From NCBI RefSeq assembly GCF_036226685.1, contig NZ_CP109009.1, positions 2,542,001 to 2,606,000 of the forward strand: a stretch of DNA of 64,000 bases. The letters run 5' to 3'. Below the pieces are notes generated by a model. It ran no database searches. It worked only from the letters and a program-made list of their open reading frames with translations, and was not told where the DNA came from. Source of the DNA: Streptomyces sp. NBC_00690 (GTDB lineage: Bacteria > Actinomycetota > Actinomycetes > Streptomycetales > Streptomycetaceae). The position numbers and the translations under genes are program-made. Below are positions 7,619-17,150 of the stretch, in pieces. Each line of letters begins with the position of its first letter. The first letter of the stretch is position 1.

Positions 7619-9007
7619 GTGGCGAACGACGCCAGCACCGTTTTCGACCTAGTGATCCTCGGCGGCGGTAGCGGCGGTTACGCTGCGGCGCTGCGTGGAG
7701 CCCAGCTGGGCCTGGACGTCGCCCTGATCGAGAAGGACAAGCTCGGCGGCACCTGCCTGCACTACGGCTGCATTCCCACCAAGGCTCTGCTGCACGCCGG
7801 TGAGATCGCCGACCAGGCCCGTGAATCCGAGCAGTTCGGTGTTCGGGCGACGTTCGAGGGCATCGACGTCGCAGCCGTGCACAAGTACAAGGACGAGGTG
7901 ATCTCCGGCCTGTACAAGGGACTCCAGGGTCTGATCGCCTCGCGCAAGATCACCACCATCGAGGGTGCGGGCCGGCTGTCGTCGCCCACCTCCGTCGATG
8001 TCAACGGCCAGCGCATCCAGGGCCGCCACATCCTGCTCGCGACCGGTTCCGTACCGAAGTCGCTGCCCGGGCTGGAGATCGACGGCAACCGCATCATCTC
8101 CTCCGACCACGCGCTGAAGCTGGACCGCGTCCCGCAGTCCGCGATCGTGCTCGGTGGCGGTGTGATCGGCGTGGAGTTCGCCTCCGCGTGGAAGTCCTTC
8201 GGCGCCGATGTGACGGTCATCGAGGGCCTCAAGCACCTGGTGCCCGTCGAGGACGAGAACAGCTCCAAGCTTCTTGAGCGCGCCTTCCGCAAGCGCGGCA
8301 TCAAGTTCAACCTGGGCACCTTCTTCGAGAAGGCCGAGTACACGCAGGACGGCGTCCGGGTGACCCTCGCGGACGGCAAGACCTTCGAGGCCGAGGTGCT
8401 GCTGGTGGCCGTCGGTCGCGGTCCGGTCTCCGCGGGTCTCGGCTACGAGGAGCAGGGCGTCGCGATGGACCGCGGCTATGTCCTGGCCGACGAGTACATG
8501 CGCACCAACGTGCCCACGATCTCCGCGGTCGGCGACCTGGTCCCGACGCTTCAGCTCGCACACGTCGGCTTCGCCGAGGGCATCCTGGTGGCGGAGCGGC
8601 TCGCCGGTCTGAACCCGGTCCCGGTCGACTACGACGGTGTGCCCCGGGTGACGTACTGCCACCCGGAGGTCGCATCCGTCGGTATCACCGAGGCCAAGGC
8701 CAAGGAGATCTACGGTGCGGACAAGGTCGTCGCCCTGAAGTACAACCTCGGTGGCAACGGCAAGAGCAAGATCCTCAAGACTCAGGGCGAGATCAAGCTC
8801 GTCCAGGTCAAGGACGGCGCCGTGGTCGGTGTCCACATGGTCGGTGACCGGATGGGCGAGCAGATCGGCGAGGCTCAGCTGATCTACAACTGGGAGGCCC
8901 TGCCGTCCGAGGTGGCGCAGCTCATCCACGCGCACCCGACCCAGAACGAGGCGCTCGGAGAGGCCCACCTGGCGTTGGCGGGCAAGCCGCTGCACGCGCA
9001 TGACTGA
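7619..9007 (+). CDS. lpdA: Dihydrolipoyl dehydrogenase (E3)
   Basis: This FAD enzyme re-oxidises the dihydrolipoyl group of E2, reducing NAD+, in the pyruvate and 2-oxoglutarate dehydrogenase complexes. It has 462 residues. An FAD Rossmann motif (LVILGGGSGGYAAAL) is followed by the redox pair Cys46/Cys51 in GGTCLHYGCIPTKAL, an NAD motif (VLGGGVIGVEFASAW), and the C-terminal dimer segment with HAHPTQNEALGEA, which holds the catalytic His-Glu pair. The GTG at 7619 has GGAGG about 10 bases upstream. The E2 gene follows after 119 bases with no terminator between, so the two probably form one transcript. Confidence 0.96.
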   Translation: MANDASTVFDLVILGGGSGGYAAALRGAQLGLDVALIEKDKLGGTCLHYGCIPTKALLHAGEIADQARESEQFGVRATFEGIDVAAVHKYKDEVISGLYKGLQGLIASRKITTIEGAGRLSSPTSVDVNGQRIQGRHILLATGSVPKSLPGLEIDGNRIISSDHALKLDRVPQSAIVLGGGVIGVEFASAWKSFGADVTVIEGLKHLVPVEDENSSKLLERAFRKRGIKFNLGTFFEKAEYTQDGVRVTLADGKTFEAEVLLVAVGRGPVSAGLGYEEQGVAMDRGYVLADEYMRTNVPTISAVGDLVPTLQLAHVGFAEGILVAERLAGLNPVPVDYDGVPRVTYCHPEVASVGITEAKAKEIYGADKVVALKYNLGGNGKSKILKTQGEIKLVQVKDGAVVGVHMVGDRMGEQIGEAQLIYNWEALPSEVAQLIHAHPTQNEALGEAHLALAGKPLHAHD

Positions 9008-9126
9008 GCCGTCCCCGCAGCTCGCGCCGCCTGAGTCCCTCGGGACAGACGACCACTTCCGCATTTCCCCTCTGCTCGCGCTTCGCTTGAGCTGGGGAGA
9101 CCCCACCGTTAGGAGCAACTGAAACC

Positions 9127-10995
9127 ATGTCGGTTTCCGTAACCCTTCCGGCGCTCGGTGAGAGCGTCACCGAGGGCACTGTCACCCGCTGGCTGAAGGC
9201 CGAGGGCGAGCGCGTCGAGGCCGACGAGCCGTTGCTTGAGGTGTCGACCGACAAGGTCGACACCGAGATCCCCGCGCCCGCGTCCGGCGTACTCGCCTCC
9301 ATCAAGGTCGCCGAGGACGAGACCGTCGAGGTCGGCGCCGAGCTGGCCATCATCGACGACGGCAGCGGCGCTCCGGCCGAGGCACCGGCACCGGCCGCCG
9401 AGCAGGCGCCCGCCCCGGCTCCTGCTCCCGCGCAGGAAGCTCCGGCTCAGCCCGCAGCCCCGGCGCAGGCAGCGCCCGAACCGGCTCCCGAGCCCGCCCA
9501 GCAGGCACCGGCGCCCGCCCCGGCTCCGGCACCCGCGCAGGAGGCTCCGGCCGCACCCGCCGGCGGTGCGAGTGGCACCGACGTGGTGCTGCCCGCGCTC
9601 GGTGAGAGCGTCACCGAGGGCACTGTCACCCGCTGGCTGAAGGCCGAGGGCGAGCGCGTCGAGGCCGACGAGCCGCTGCTGGAGGTGTCGACCGACAAGG
9701 TCGACACCGAGATCCCCGCGCCCACGGCCGGCGTCCTGCTGGAGATCGTGGTCGGCGAGGACGAGACCGCCGAGGTCGGCGCGAAGCTGGCCGTCATCGG
9801 TGCTCCCGGTGCGGCTCCTGCCGCTCCGGCCCAGCCTGCGGCACCGGCTCCCGAGCCCGCCCAGCAGGCACCGGCGCCCGCCCCGGCTCCGGCGCCTGCA
9901 CCCGCGCCGGCTCAGCCCGCAGCCCCGGCTCCCGCCGCTCAGGCTCCGGCACCCGCGCCCGCTCCTGCGCAGCAAGCTCCGGCTCAGCCCGCGGCTCCGG
10001 CTCCAGCACCTGCCCAGCAGGCACCGGCAGCACCCGCACCCGCACCGGTCGCTCCCGTCGGCAGCGATGTGTATGTGACCCCGCTGGTCCGCAAGCTCGC
10101 CTCCGAGAACAGCGTGGACCTCTCCGCGGTCAAGGGCTCGGGCGTGGGCGGACGCATCCGCAAGCAGGACGTCATCGCGGCGGCGGAGGCCAGCAAGGCC
10201 GCCGCACCGGCACCGGCCGCCGCACCCGCGGCTGCTGCGCCGTCCGCGAAGGCGCCCTCACTTGAGGTGTCCCCGCTGCGCGGCCAGACGGTCAAGATGA
10301 CCCGGATGCGCAAGCTCATCGGCGACAACATGATGAAGGCGCTGCACACCCAGGCGCAGCTGACCTCGGTCGTCGAGGTCGACATCACCAAGCTGATGCG
10401 ACTGCGCAACCAGGCCAAGGAGAGCTTCGCGGCTCGCGAGGGCGTCAAGCTCTCCCCGATGCCGTTCTTCGTGAAGGCCGCCGGGCAGGCGCTGAAGGCC
10501 CACCCGATCGTCAACGCCCGGATCAACGAGGACGAAGGCACCATCACGTACTTCGACTCGGAGAACATCGGCATCGCCGTGGACTCCGAGAAGGGTCTGA
10601 TGACGCCGGTCATCAAGGGCGCGGGCGACCTCAACATCGCCGGCATCGCCAAGAAGACCGCCGAGTTGGCCGGTGCCGTCCGGTCCAACAAGATCCGGCC
10701 GGACGACCTGGCGGGTGCGACCTTCACCATCAGCAACACCGGTTCGCGCGGTGCGCTCTTCGACACGGTCATCGTGCCGCCGACCCAGGCCGCCATCCTG
10801 GGCATCGGTGCCACGGTGAAGCGTCCGGCGGTCATCGAGACGCCGGAAGGCACCGTGATCGGTGTCCGCGACATGACGTATCTCTCGCTCTCGTACGACC
10901 ACCGTCTCGTGGACGGCGCGGATGCCGCCCGCTACCTGACCTCGGTCAAGGCGATCCTGGAAGCCGGCGAGTTCGAGGTTGAACTGGGCCTTTAA
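9127..10995 (+). CDS. sucB: Dihydrolipoamide acyltransferase (E2) with two lipoyl domains
   Basis: E2 passes the acyl group from E1 to CoA on swinging lipoyl arms. Two lipoyl domains carry the lysines to be modified at residues 43 and 191 (each in VSTDKVDTEI), joined by Ala-Pro linkers. A peripheral-subunit binding domain follows at about 315-352 (VTPLVRKLASEN, GSGVGGRIRKQDV), then the catalytic domain with DHRLVDG (His592, Asp596). The 622 residues fit a two-lipoyl E2. Annotations of such proteins say succinyltransferase, but in actinobacteria one E2 commonly serves the pyruvate complex, and aceE is next door. Sequence alone does not settle substrate preference. TAGGAG precedes the ATG. Confidence 0.9.
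   Translation: MSVSVTLPALGESVTEGTVTRWLKAEGERVEADEPLLEVSTDKVDTEIPAPASGVLASIKVAEDETVEVGAELAIIDDGSGAPAEAPAPAAEQAPAPAPAPAQEAPAQPAAPAQAAPEPAPEPAQQAPAPAPAPAPAQEAPAAPAGGASGTDVVLPALGESVTEGTVTRWLKAEGERVEADEPLLEVSTDKVDTEIPAPTAGVLLEIVVGEDETAEVGAKLAVIGAPGAAPAAPAQPAAPAPEPAQQAPAPAPAPAPAPAPAQPAAPAPAAQAPAPAPAPAQQAPAQPAAPAPAPAQQAPAAPAPAPVAPVGSDVYVTPLVRKLASENSVDLSAVKGSGVGGRIRKQDVIAAAEASKAAAPAPAAAPAAAAPSAKAPSLEVSPLRGQTVKMTRMRKLIGDNMMKALHTQAQLTSVVEVDITKLMRLRNQAKESFAAREGVKLSPMPFFVKAAGQALKAHPIVNARINEDEGTITYFDSENIGIAVDSEKGLMTPVIKGAGDLNIAGIAKKTAELAGAVRSNKIRPDDLAGATFTISNTGSRGALFDTVIVPPTQAAILGIGATVKRPAVIETPEGTVIGVRDMTYLSLSYDHRLVDGADAARYLTSVKAILEAGEFEVELGL
9151..9675 (+). repeat. Near-identical lipoyl-domain repeats inside the E2 gene
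   Basis: Bases 9151-9231 are identical to 9595-9675, an offset of 444 bases (148 codons), and similarity continues for about 45 more bases with only a few changes. The identity includes synonymous third positions, pointing to recent duplication or gene conversion. The Ala-Pro linkers between and after the domains are low-complexity at DNA level too. Confidence 0.8.
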
Positions 10996-11030
10996 GGCCC
11001 GTCGGCAGGTGTCTACCGACAGTGCACTAC

Positions 11031-11067
11031 GGCGCCCCCGTCCGGGGTTCTCCCGGGCGGGGGCGCC
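11031..11067 (+). terminator. E2 gene terminator
   Basis: A 10-bp perfect outer stem (GGCGCCCCCG/CGGGGGCGCC) encloses a second 5-bp stem (CCGGG/CCCGG). It starts 35 bases after the E2 stop codon and 72 bases before the GntR gene. Confidence 0.75.
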
Positions 11068-11138
11068 GTGCGTCCGCTGTCCCCCGCCGACCGAGGGGCA
11101 TAATCGGTGAGCTATGCCCATCCCTGAAGGAGCCCCCC

Positions 11139-11762
11139 ATGACCCCGCCCGTCGTCCAGTCGCTGCGGGAGCAGATCCGCGCGCACATCGTGGAGGGGAT
11201 CGTCAGTGGCCGCTGGAAGCCGGGAGAGCGGATCGTCGAGCGCGGCATCGCCACTGAGCTCCAGGTCTCCCAGACCCCGGTCCGAGAGGCGCTCCGCGAG
11301 CTGGAGAGCCTTCGGCTGATCGAATCCGCGCCCAACAAGGGCGTCAGGGTGCGCAATCTGACCGCCGCCGACCTGGAGGAGAGCTATCCCGTACGGGCGG
11401 GGCTTGAGCAGATCGCGGCGGAACTCGCAGCCGAGCACCTCGCCCGGGACTGCTCGACGCTCCAGCCCCATGTGACCGCGCTGTACGCCGCCGACCAGGC
11501 GGGTGACTCGGCCGGCCAGGTCCGCCATACCGTCGCCTTCCACCGGGAGTTGGTGCGTGCCGCGGACAACGCGGTCCTGCTCCACACCTGGGAGGGGCTC
11601 GGCATCGAGGTCTTCACCGCTCTGTCGATCAGATGGCTGGGTACGGTCCAGCAGTCGTACGCGGAGGAGCACGAGGCGCTGGTGGAGGCTTTCCTACGAC
11701 GTGATCCGGACATCGGTCTCCTGGTGAAGGCGCATGTGCTCGGGTGCGCGCCCCGCGCGTAG
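11139..11762 (+). CDS. GntR-family (FCD/FadR subfamily) transcription regulator
   Basis: The 207-residue protein begins with a GntR winged helix (SLREQIRAHIVEGIVSGRWKPGERI, then LQVSQTPVREALRELE) and ends in an all-helical FCD-type ligand domain (LEESYPVRAGLEQIAAELAAEHL, HRELVRAADN). Members of this subfamily sense small organic acids and bind short palindromes as dimers. The ATG at 11139 has AAGGAG upstream. The gene lies between the E2 and aceE genes, so control of pyruvate dehydrogenase is a reasonable inference. Palindromes upstream of lpd and aceE are candidate sites. Confidence 0.88.
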   Translation: MTPPVVQSLREQIRAHIVEGIVSGRWKPGERIVERGIATELQVSQTPVREALRELESLRLIESAPNKGVRVRNLTAADLEESYPVRAGLEQIAAELAAEHLARDCSTLQPHVTALYAADQAGDSAGQVRHTVAFHRELVRAADNAVLLHTWEGLGIEVFTALSIRWLGTVQQSYAEEHEALVEAFLRRDPDIGLLVKAHVLGCAPRA

Positions 11763-12071
11763 TCCTCGATGTCGCGGGCTGTCGGGGTCCGTGACGGCCT
11801 GCTGTTTTAGGCCGGCTCAACGTTCCTGTCGCAGGCTGCGGGCATGGTCCGTGTCCCCCGGCAGGCAGGCTGCCTAGCCGGTCTCCCCACCGGTGTCGTT
11901 CGGCCACCGGGTCCCGCCCCTTCGCACCGACGGGAGGGGCGCGGCCCCTGGCGGTCGGGGCTGCAGGCCGCCTGCTCCAGGTCGCCGGGGAGGCACGGGC
12001 CCGCAGCACACGAGGCGTCGGCGGTGACCGTCCCCGTCTGTTGCACGACCGGCCATCCCCTCTGTCGTCCC

Positions 12072-12119
12072 GTCCGTCGCACTGCCGGCTGGACCGTCCG
12101 TCGCACTACCGGCTGGCCC
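12072..12119. repeat. Tandem 24-bp repeat in the gap before aceE
   Basis: Two 24-base units (12072-12095, 12096-12119) built on GTCCGTCGCAC and CCGGCTGG differ at two positions; a decayed third copy follows. They lie in the 704-base gap 11763-12466. Apart from the aceE promoter region I see no gene there. A minus-strand frame through the repeats encodes a GPAGSATD repeat but lacks a ribosome site and normal composition. Confidence 0.55.
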
Positions 12120-12341
12120 CTCTGTCGCGCTCTCGGCCATCTCACCCGTCGTCCTGGCGAACGCCCCCCGGTCGACCCGCCCAGCCAGTACGCTCCCACA
12201 GAGCACAGCTTCCCCATTGCCCTCTGTTGTCGGGCCAGCAACAAAGCCCTGCTCAGGGCGGGGAAACGCGGCACCGGGTGCCGTTTCACGGGGCACGGAA
12301 TGCCAATTTCGCCCCTCGGAGTATTTTTATCTCCGAATACT

Positions 12342-12371
12342 TTGATCGATCATCGATCAGAGGCTTACAGT
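12342..12371 (+). promoter_or_regulatory. Probable aceE promoter with overlapping operator
   Basis: TTGATC at 12342-12347 and TACAGT at 12366-12371 are separated by 18 bases, a plausible vegetative promoter about 95 bases before the aceE start. A perfect 17-base palindrome (TGATCGAT-C-ATCGATCA, 12343-12359) covers the -35 and the first part of the spacer, where a bound repressor would block polymerase. A further short dyad (CGGAG/CTCCG) lies just upstream near 12318-12335. Confidence 0.55.
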
Positions 12372-12466
12372 CACCTTCGGGGTCAGCCCCCACCGCCCTG
12401 TCCTGCCAGACGAGGCAGCCCCATCACCCCCTGTTACACCACCTCCCAGTCCGGAAGGCGGCGATC

Positions 12467-15148
12467 ATGACCGACCCCCTAGGCAAGCTTCCGAGCGAGC
12501 TCGACCAGCTCCCGGACCGTGACCGTGAGGAGACCGCCGAATGGGCGGCCTCCCTCGACGCCGTTACACAGCATGCCGGCCCGCATCGCGCCGCGTATCT
12601 GATGCGCCGCACCCTCCAGCACGCCGAGGCCGCCGGCATCCCGGTACCCCGGTTGCTGGAGACGGACTATGTGAACACCATCCCGACCGCCGCCGAGCCC
12701 GCCTTCGACGGCGACGAGGCGTTGGAAGCACGGATCACCGCGTGGAACCGCTGGAACGCGGCTGCGATGGTCACCCGAGGCTCCCGGCTCGGCGTGGGCG
12801 GCCACATAGCCACTTTTGCCTCTGCTGCCTGGCTCTACGAGACGGGCTTCAACCACTTCTTCCAGGGCAAGGAGCGGGACGGCAGCGGCGACCAGATCTA
12901 TGTCCAGGGCCACGCCTCGCCCGGCATCTACGCCCGCGCGTTCCTCGACGGCCGGTTGAGCGAAGCGCACCTGGACAACTTCCGCCAGGAAGCCGGCGGC
13001 GAGGGTCTGCCCTCGTACCCCCACCCGCGCCGACTGCCCTGGCTGTGGGAGTTCCCCACCGTTTCCATGGGTCTTGGGCCGCTCTCGGCCATCTATCAGG
13101 CGCGTTTCAACCGCTATCTCCACAATCGCAAGATCAAGGACACCTCGGCCTCGCATGTGTGGGCCTTCCTCGGTGACGGCGAGATGGACGAGCCCGAGTC
13201 GACCGCGGCCCTCGCGCTCGCGGCCCGGGAGCAGTTGGACAACCTGACGTTCGTCATCAACTGCAACCTCCAGCGCCTCGACGGGCCGGTGCGCGCCAAC
13301 TTCAAGATCGTGCAGGAGTTGGAGGCCCAGTTCCGCGGCGCGGGCTGGAACGTCGTCAAATCCCTCTGGGGCTCCGCCTGGGACGAGCTGTTCCAGCTCG
13401 ACACCACGGGCGCCCTGCTGCGCCGACTGCGCGAGGTGCCGGACGCCCAATTCCAGACGTACGCCACGCGGGACGTCACGTACATCCGTGAGCACTTCTT
13501 CGGTACCGAGCCCGCCCTGATCGAGCTGGCGCGAGTCATCGGGGACGCCAAGATCGCCGAGTGCTTCTACACCTCCCGCGGCGGCCACGAGGCCCGCAAG
13601 GTGTACGCCGCCTACCGGGCCGCGATCTCGCACAAGGGCGCGCCGACCGTGATCCTGGCGCAGACCGTCAAGGGCCACACCCTCGGCAAGGGCTTCGCGT
13701 CCAAGAACGCCAACCACCAGATGAAGAAGCTGACGGTGGACGAGTTCATGTGCATGCGGGACCTGCTGGAGCTGCCGATCCCCGACAGCGCCTTCGGTGA
13801 CGGTCTGGTGCCCTACGGCCACCCCGGCGAGGACTCGCCCGAGGTGCGCTACCTGCATGAGCGCCGTGCGGCGCTCGGCGGGCCCGCGCCGGCGCGACGC
13901 GTGCACTCCGTGGCCCTGCCGGCCCCCGAGGAGCGTGCGTTCAAGACCCTGGAGAAGGGCTCCGGCAAGCAGGAGATGGCCACCACCATGGCCTTCGTCC
14001 GGCTGGTCAAGGACCTGATGCGGGACAAGGAGACCGGCCGCCGCTGGGTGCCGATCGTGCCCGACGAGGCCCGCACCTTCGGCATGGAGTCGCTGTTCCC
14101 TTCGGCGGGCATCTACTCGCCGCTGGGCCAGACGTACGAGCCGGTCGACCGCGACCAGCTGATGTACTACCGGGAGGCCAAGGACGGCCAGATCCTCAAC
14201 GAGGGGATCACCGAGGCCGGTTCGATGGCCGACTTCATCGCCGCCGCCACGTCGTACGCGACGCACGGCGAGCCGATGATCCCGTTCTACATCTTCTACT
14301 CGATGTTCGGCTGGCAGCGCACCGGTGACCAGATGTGGCAGCTCGCCGACCAGCTCGGCAAGGGCTTCATCGTCGGTGCGACCGCGGGCCGCACCACACT
14401 GACCGGCGAGGGCCTCCAGCACGCGGACGGCCATTCGCAGCTGATCGCCGCCACCAACCCGGCGTCGCTCAACTACGACCCGGCGTTCGCGTACGAGATC
14501 GCGGTGATCGTCAAGGAGGGTCTGCGCCGGATGTACGGGGAGAACCTCCCCGGCGAGGACCCGAACGTCTTCTACTACCTGACCGTCTACAACGAGCCCA
14601 AGCCACAGCCCGCCATGCCCGAGGGCGTGGAGGAGGGCATCATCCGCGGGCTCTACCGCTTCAAGGAGGGCGTGGCCGCCTCCGCCGACTCGCCGCGGCT
14701 CCAGCTGATGGCCTCGGGAACGGCGATCCACTGGGCCCTGGAGGCTCAGGAACTGCTCGCCGCCGAGTGGGGCGTCACGGCCGACGTCTGGTCGGCGACC
14801 TCCTGGGGCGAGCTGCGCCGGGACGCGTTGGAGGCCGATGCGGCCCTCCTCCGCGGGGAGCAGCGCACTCCGTACGTCACCCAGGCGCTCAGCGGAGCAC
14901 CGGGCCCGGTGCTCGCGGTCAGCGACTGGATGCGCCAGGTGCCGGACCAGATCAGCCAGTGGGTCGAGCAGGACTGGTCCTCGCTGGGCACCGACGGCTT
15001 CGGTCTGTCGGACACCCGGCCGGCGGCGCGGCGGCACTTCGGTGTCGACGCCCAGTCGGTCACGGTCGCGGCGCTGGCCCAGCTGGCGCGGCGCGGCGAG
15101 ATCCCCGCCTCCACCGTCAAGGAGGCGCGCGAGCGCTACGGTCTGTGA
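12467..15148 (+). CDS. aceE: Pyruvate dehydrogenase E1 component, homodimeric type
   Basis: AceE decarboxylates pyruvate with thiamine diphosphate and acetylates the E2 lipoyl arm. The 893-residue single-chain protein has the size and plan of bacterial homodimeric E1. The ThDP/Mg motif starts with GDG at residues 236-238 ([10 protein letters not shown]) and closes with [30 protein letters not shown] and [19 protein letters not shown] are typical N-terminal segments, and [19 protein letters not shown] belongs to the pyrimidine-binding domain. The ATG at 12467 has GGAAGG upstream; the longer frame has no such site. A terminator follows at 15196. Confidence 0.96.
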   Translation: MTDPLGKLPSELDQLPDRDREETAEWAASLDAVTQHAGPHRAAYLMRRTLQHAEAAGIPVPRLLETDYVNTIPTAAEPAFDGDEALEARITAWNRWNAAAMVTRGSRLGVGGHIATFASAAWLYETGFNHFFQGKERDGSGDQIYVQGHASPGIYARAFLDGRLSEAHLDNFRQEAGGEGLPSYPHPRRLPWLWEFPTVSMGLGPLSAIYQARFNRYLHNRKIKDTSASHVWAFLGDGEMDEPESTAALALAAREQLDNLTFVINCNLQRLDGPVRANFKIVQELEAQFRGAGWNVVKSLWGSAWDELFQLDTTGALLRRLREVPDAQFQTYATRDVTYIREHFFGTEPALIELARVIGDAKIAECFYTSRGGHEARKVYAAYRAAISHKGAPTVILAQTVKGHTLGKGFASKNANHQMKKLTVDEFMCMRDLLELPIPDSAFGDGLVPYGHPGEDSPEVRYLHERRAALGGPAPARRVHSVALPAPEERAFKTLEKGSGKQEMATTMAFVRLVKDLMRDKETGRRWVPIVPDEARTFGMESLFPSAGIYSPLGQTYEPVDRDQLMYYREAKDGQILNEGITEAGSMADFIAAATSYATHGEPMIPFYIFYSMFGWQRTGDQMWQLADQLGKGFIVGATAGRTTLTGEGLQHADGHSQLIAATNPASLNYDPAFAYEIAVIVKEGLRRMYGENLPGEDPNVFYYLTVYNEPKPQPAMPEGVEEGIIRGLYRFKEGVAASADSPRLQLMASGTAIHWALEAQELLAAEWGVTADVWSATSWGELRRDALEADAALLRGEQRTPYVTQALSGAPGPVLAVSDWMRQVPDQISQWVEQDWSSLGTDGFGLSDTRPAARRHFGVDAQSVTVAALAQLARRGEIPASTVKEARERYGL

Positions 15149-15195
15149 TCGCACCTCCCGCTGGCCGGGGGCGATGACACGGAGAGTAAGAATTG

Positions 15196-15227
15196 AGGGG
15201 CGTCCCGCAGATATCGGGGGCGCCCCT
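15196..15227 (+). terminator. aceE terminator
   Basis: A 7-bp perfect stem (AGGGGCG/CGCCCCT), extended by inner CCC/GGG pairs, starts 48 bases after the aceE stop codon. Confidence 0.6.
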
Positions 15228-15266
15228 TGACCTTGACACCGTGTGAACCCGTGGACTGAGGGAGTC

Positions 15267-16094
15267 ATGTTCACCATCGGAGACTTCGCCAGGCACGGCC
15301 GGGTATCGGCCCGGATGCTGCGCCACTACGACGCGATCGGGTTGCTGCGCCCGGAGCGCACCGACCCGTTCACGGGCTACCGCCACTACGGGGCGGCCCA
15401 GCTCTCCCGGCTCAACCGGATCATCGCCCTCAAGGACCTCGGCTTCACCCTGGACCAGGTGGGGCGCATCCTGGCGGAGAAGGTGAATACGGACGAGTTG
15501 CGCGGGATGCTCGTTCTGCGGCGGGCCGAGTTGGAAGCGGCGATGGCCGCGGCTGCGGCCACGCTGGGCCAGGTCGAGGCGAGGCTCCGGACCATCGAGA
15601 GCGAGGGGCGCATGCCCACCGACGACGTCATCATCAAGTCACTGCCCGCCGTGCGGGTCGCCGAGCTCACGGCAGTGGCCGAGAGCTATGCGCCCGAGCA
15701 CATCGGCCCGGTCATCGGCCCCCTCTACCAGGAGTTGTTCCGTCGGGTGGAGCCGTCGGACATCTCTCCCACTGGCCCGGGCATCGCGTACTACGAGGAC
15801 TCGCCGGAGGGCGACGGCACGATCGTGGTCCACGCCGGGGTGACGGTCGCGGCTGTCGCGGCAGGCCCCCGGCCCGGGTTGGACTTCGCGATCGTGGAGC
15901 TGCCGGCGATCGAACGCGCGGCCACCGTCGTGCACCGCGGATCGATGCAGTCGGTGATGCCCACGGCGCAGACGCTGGCCCGCTGGATCGACGCGGGCGG
16001 CCATCGCTCAGCCGGCTATGCGCGTGAGGTCAGCCTGGAGTGCCCGCCCGACCCGGACCAGTGGGTCACCGAGCTCCAGGAACCGCTGGCCTAG
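15267..16094 (+). CDS. MerR-family regulator with GyrI-like effector domain
   Basis: The 275-residue protein has an N-terminal MerR helix-turn-helix (FTIGDFARHGRVSARMLRHYD, split by a DPFTGYRHY wing), a coiled-coil dimer helix to about residue 115, and a C-terminal domain resembling the GyrI/BmrR effector-binding fold (MPTDDVIIKSLPAVRVAEL onward). Such proteins activate promoters with long spacers when a hydrophobic or cationic ligand binds. The ATG at 15267 has GAGGGA upstream. CTTGACACCGTGTGAAC just before the gene looks like a MerR-type autoregulatory promoter. The WYL regulator follows 29 bases later. Confidence 0.88.
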   Translation: MFTIGDFARHGRVSARMLRHYDAIGLLRPERTDPFTGYRHYGAAQLSRLNRIIALKDLGFTLDQVGRILAEKVNTDELRGMLVLRRAELEAAMAAAAATLGQVEARLRTIESEGRMPTDDVIIKSLPAVRVAELTAVAESYAPEHIGPVIGPLYQELFRRVEPSDISPTGPGIAYYEDSPEGDGTIVVHAGVTVAAVAAGPRPGLDFAIVELPAIERAATVVHRGSMQSVMPTAQTLARWIDAGGHRSAGYAREVSLECPPDPDQWVTELQEPLA

Positions 16095-16123
16095 CCCGCG
16101 CTGGCCCGGGCGATGATGGGACC

Positions 16124-17104
16124 ATGCGCGCTGCTCGGCTGATCAAGATGGTGCTGCTCCTTCAGTCCCGACCGTCCATGACGGGCGCCGAACTGGCCCG
16201 GGAGCTAGAGGTCTCGGAGCGGACCGTGACCCGGGACGCACTCGCCCTGTCGGAGGCGGGCGTCCCGGTGTACGCGGACCGAGGCCGAACGGGCGGGTAC
16301 CGGCTGATCGGCGGCTATCGCACCCGATTGACGGGTCTTGGTCGCAGCGAGGCCGAGGCGCTGTTCCTCTCGGGCCTGCCGGGGGCACTGCGCGAGATGG
16401 GGTTGGCGGACGCGGCGTCAGCGGCCCGGCTGAAGGTGTCCGCGGCCCTGCTGCCCTCGATCCGTGACGCGTCACGCAGTGCCACGCAGCGCTTCCACCT
16501 CGATGCCCCTGGCTGGTACCAGGAACCGAAGACGCCACCGCTGCTCCCGGCGGTCGCCGAGGCGGTGTGGGACGACCGTCGGTTGTCGGTGGTGTACCGC
16601 AACCGCAAGGGCGTGGAGGTACAGCGGGAGCTTGAGCCCTATGGCCTCGTCCTCAAAGCGGGGATCTGGTACCTCTGCGCGCGGGTCGAGGGTTCCTACC
16701 GGGTGTACCGGATCGACCGCTTCGAGTCCGTCGGAGACATGACGGACAGCGAGATCTTCGTCCGGGACGAGGGGTTCGACCTGCCCGAGTTCTGGACGGA
16801 GCGGGCGGCGCAGTTCGCGCGTTCCATCCTGCGTCTGGAGATCGTGGTGCGCCTCACCGAGCAGGGCGCGCATCGACTGCCGTACGTCACGGATCGGGCT
16901 GCCGCCCGGGAGGCCCTGGCTGCGGCGGGGCCTGCCGATCCCGATGGTCGGACGACCGTACGGCTGCCCGTGGAGTCCCCCGAGGTGGCGTACGCCCAAC
17001 TGTTCGCGCTGGGGGCGGAGGTGGAAGTGCTGGAGCCTCTTGAGCTGCGCGAGGCGTTCGCCGCGGCGGCGCGGCGGATGGTCGATCTCTACGGGCGGTC
17101 TTGA
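16124..17104 (+). CDS. YafY-type HTH/WYL transcription regulator
   Basis: The 326-residue protein has an N-terminal winged HTH_11 (ARLIKMVLLLQSRPSMTGAEL, then LEVSERTVTRDALAL) and a WYL ligand domain (VYRNRKGVEVQRELEPYGLV, then GIWYLCARVEG and YRIDRF). WYL regulators respond to ligands, nucleotides or single-stranded DNA, and several control DNA damage or defence genes. It starts 29 bases after the MerR gene and is probably cotranscribed with it. A terminator stem begins directly at its stop. I see no obvious target beside it. Confidence 0.88.
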   Translation: MRAARLIKMVLLLQSRPSMTGAELARELEVSERTVTRDALALSEAGVPVYADRGRTGGYRLIGGYRTRLTGLGRSEAEALFLSGLPGALREMGLADAASAARLKVSAALLPSIRDASRSATQRFHLDAPGWYQEPKTPPLLPAVAEAVWDDRRLSVVYRNRKGVEVQRELEPYGLVLKAGIWYLCARVEGSYRVYRIDRFESVGDMTDSEIFVRDEGFDLPEFWTERAAQFARSILRLEIVVRLTEQGAHRLPYVTDRAAAREALAAAGPADPDGRTTVRLPVESPEVAYAQLFALGAEVEVLEPLELREAFAAAARRMVDLYGRS

Positions 17105-17129
17105 GGGGTACGGCATCCGGCCGTACCCC
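17105..17129. terminator. Terminator between convergent WYL and SDR genes
   Basis: A perfect 10-bp stem (GGGGTACGGC/GCCGTACCCC) with a 5-nt loop begins right after the WYL gene stop and lies 22 bases past the SDR gene stop on the other strand, so it can serve both. Confidence 0.8.
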
Positions 17130-17150
17130 CGTGCCATCAGAAGGCGTCGG

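Noticed and set aside
9360..9590. Ala-Pro-rich repeats in the E2 gene as a mobile or CRISPR-like repeat
   Set aside because: They are in frame and encode the flexible linkers between lipoyl domains, a normal E2 feature.
11874..12296. Minus-strand frame with GPAGSATD repeats
   Set aside because: The peptide repeat just reflects a 24-bp DNA tandem repeat; there is no ribosome site and codon bias is poor.
12479..15277. 932-codon minus-strand open frame across aceE
   Set aside because: It is a shadow of aceE caused by third-position GC; no motif, and it would have to replace one of the clearest genes in the window.
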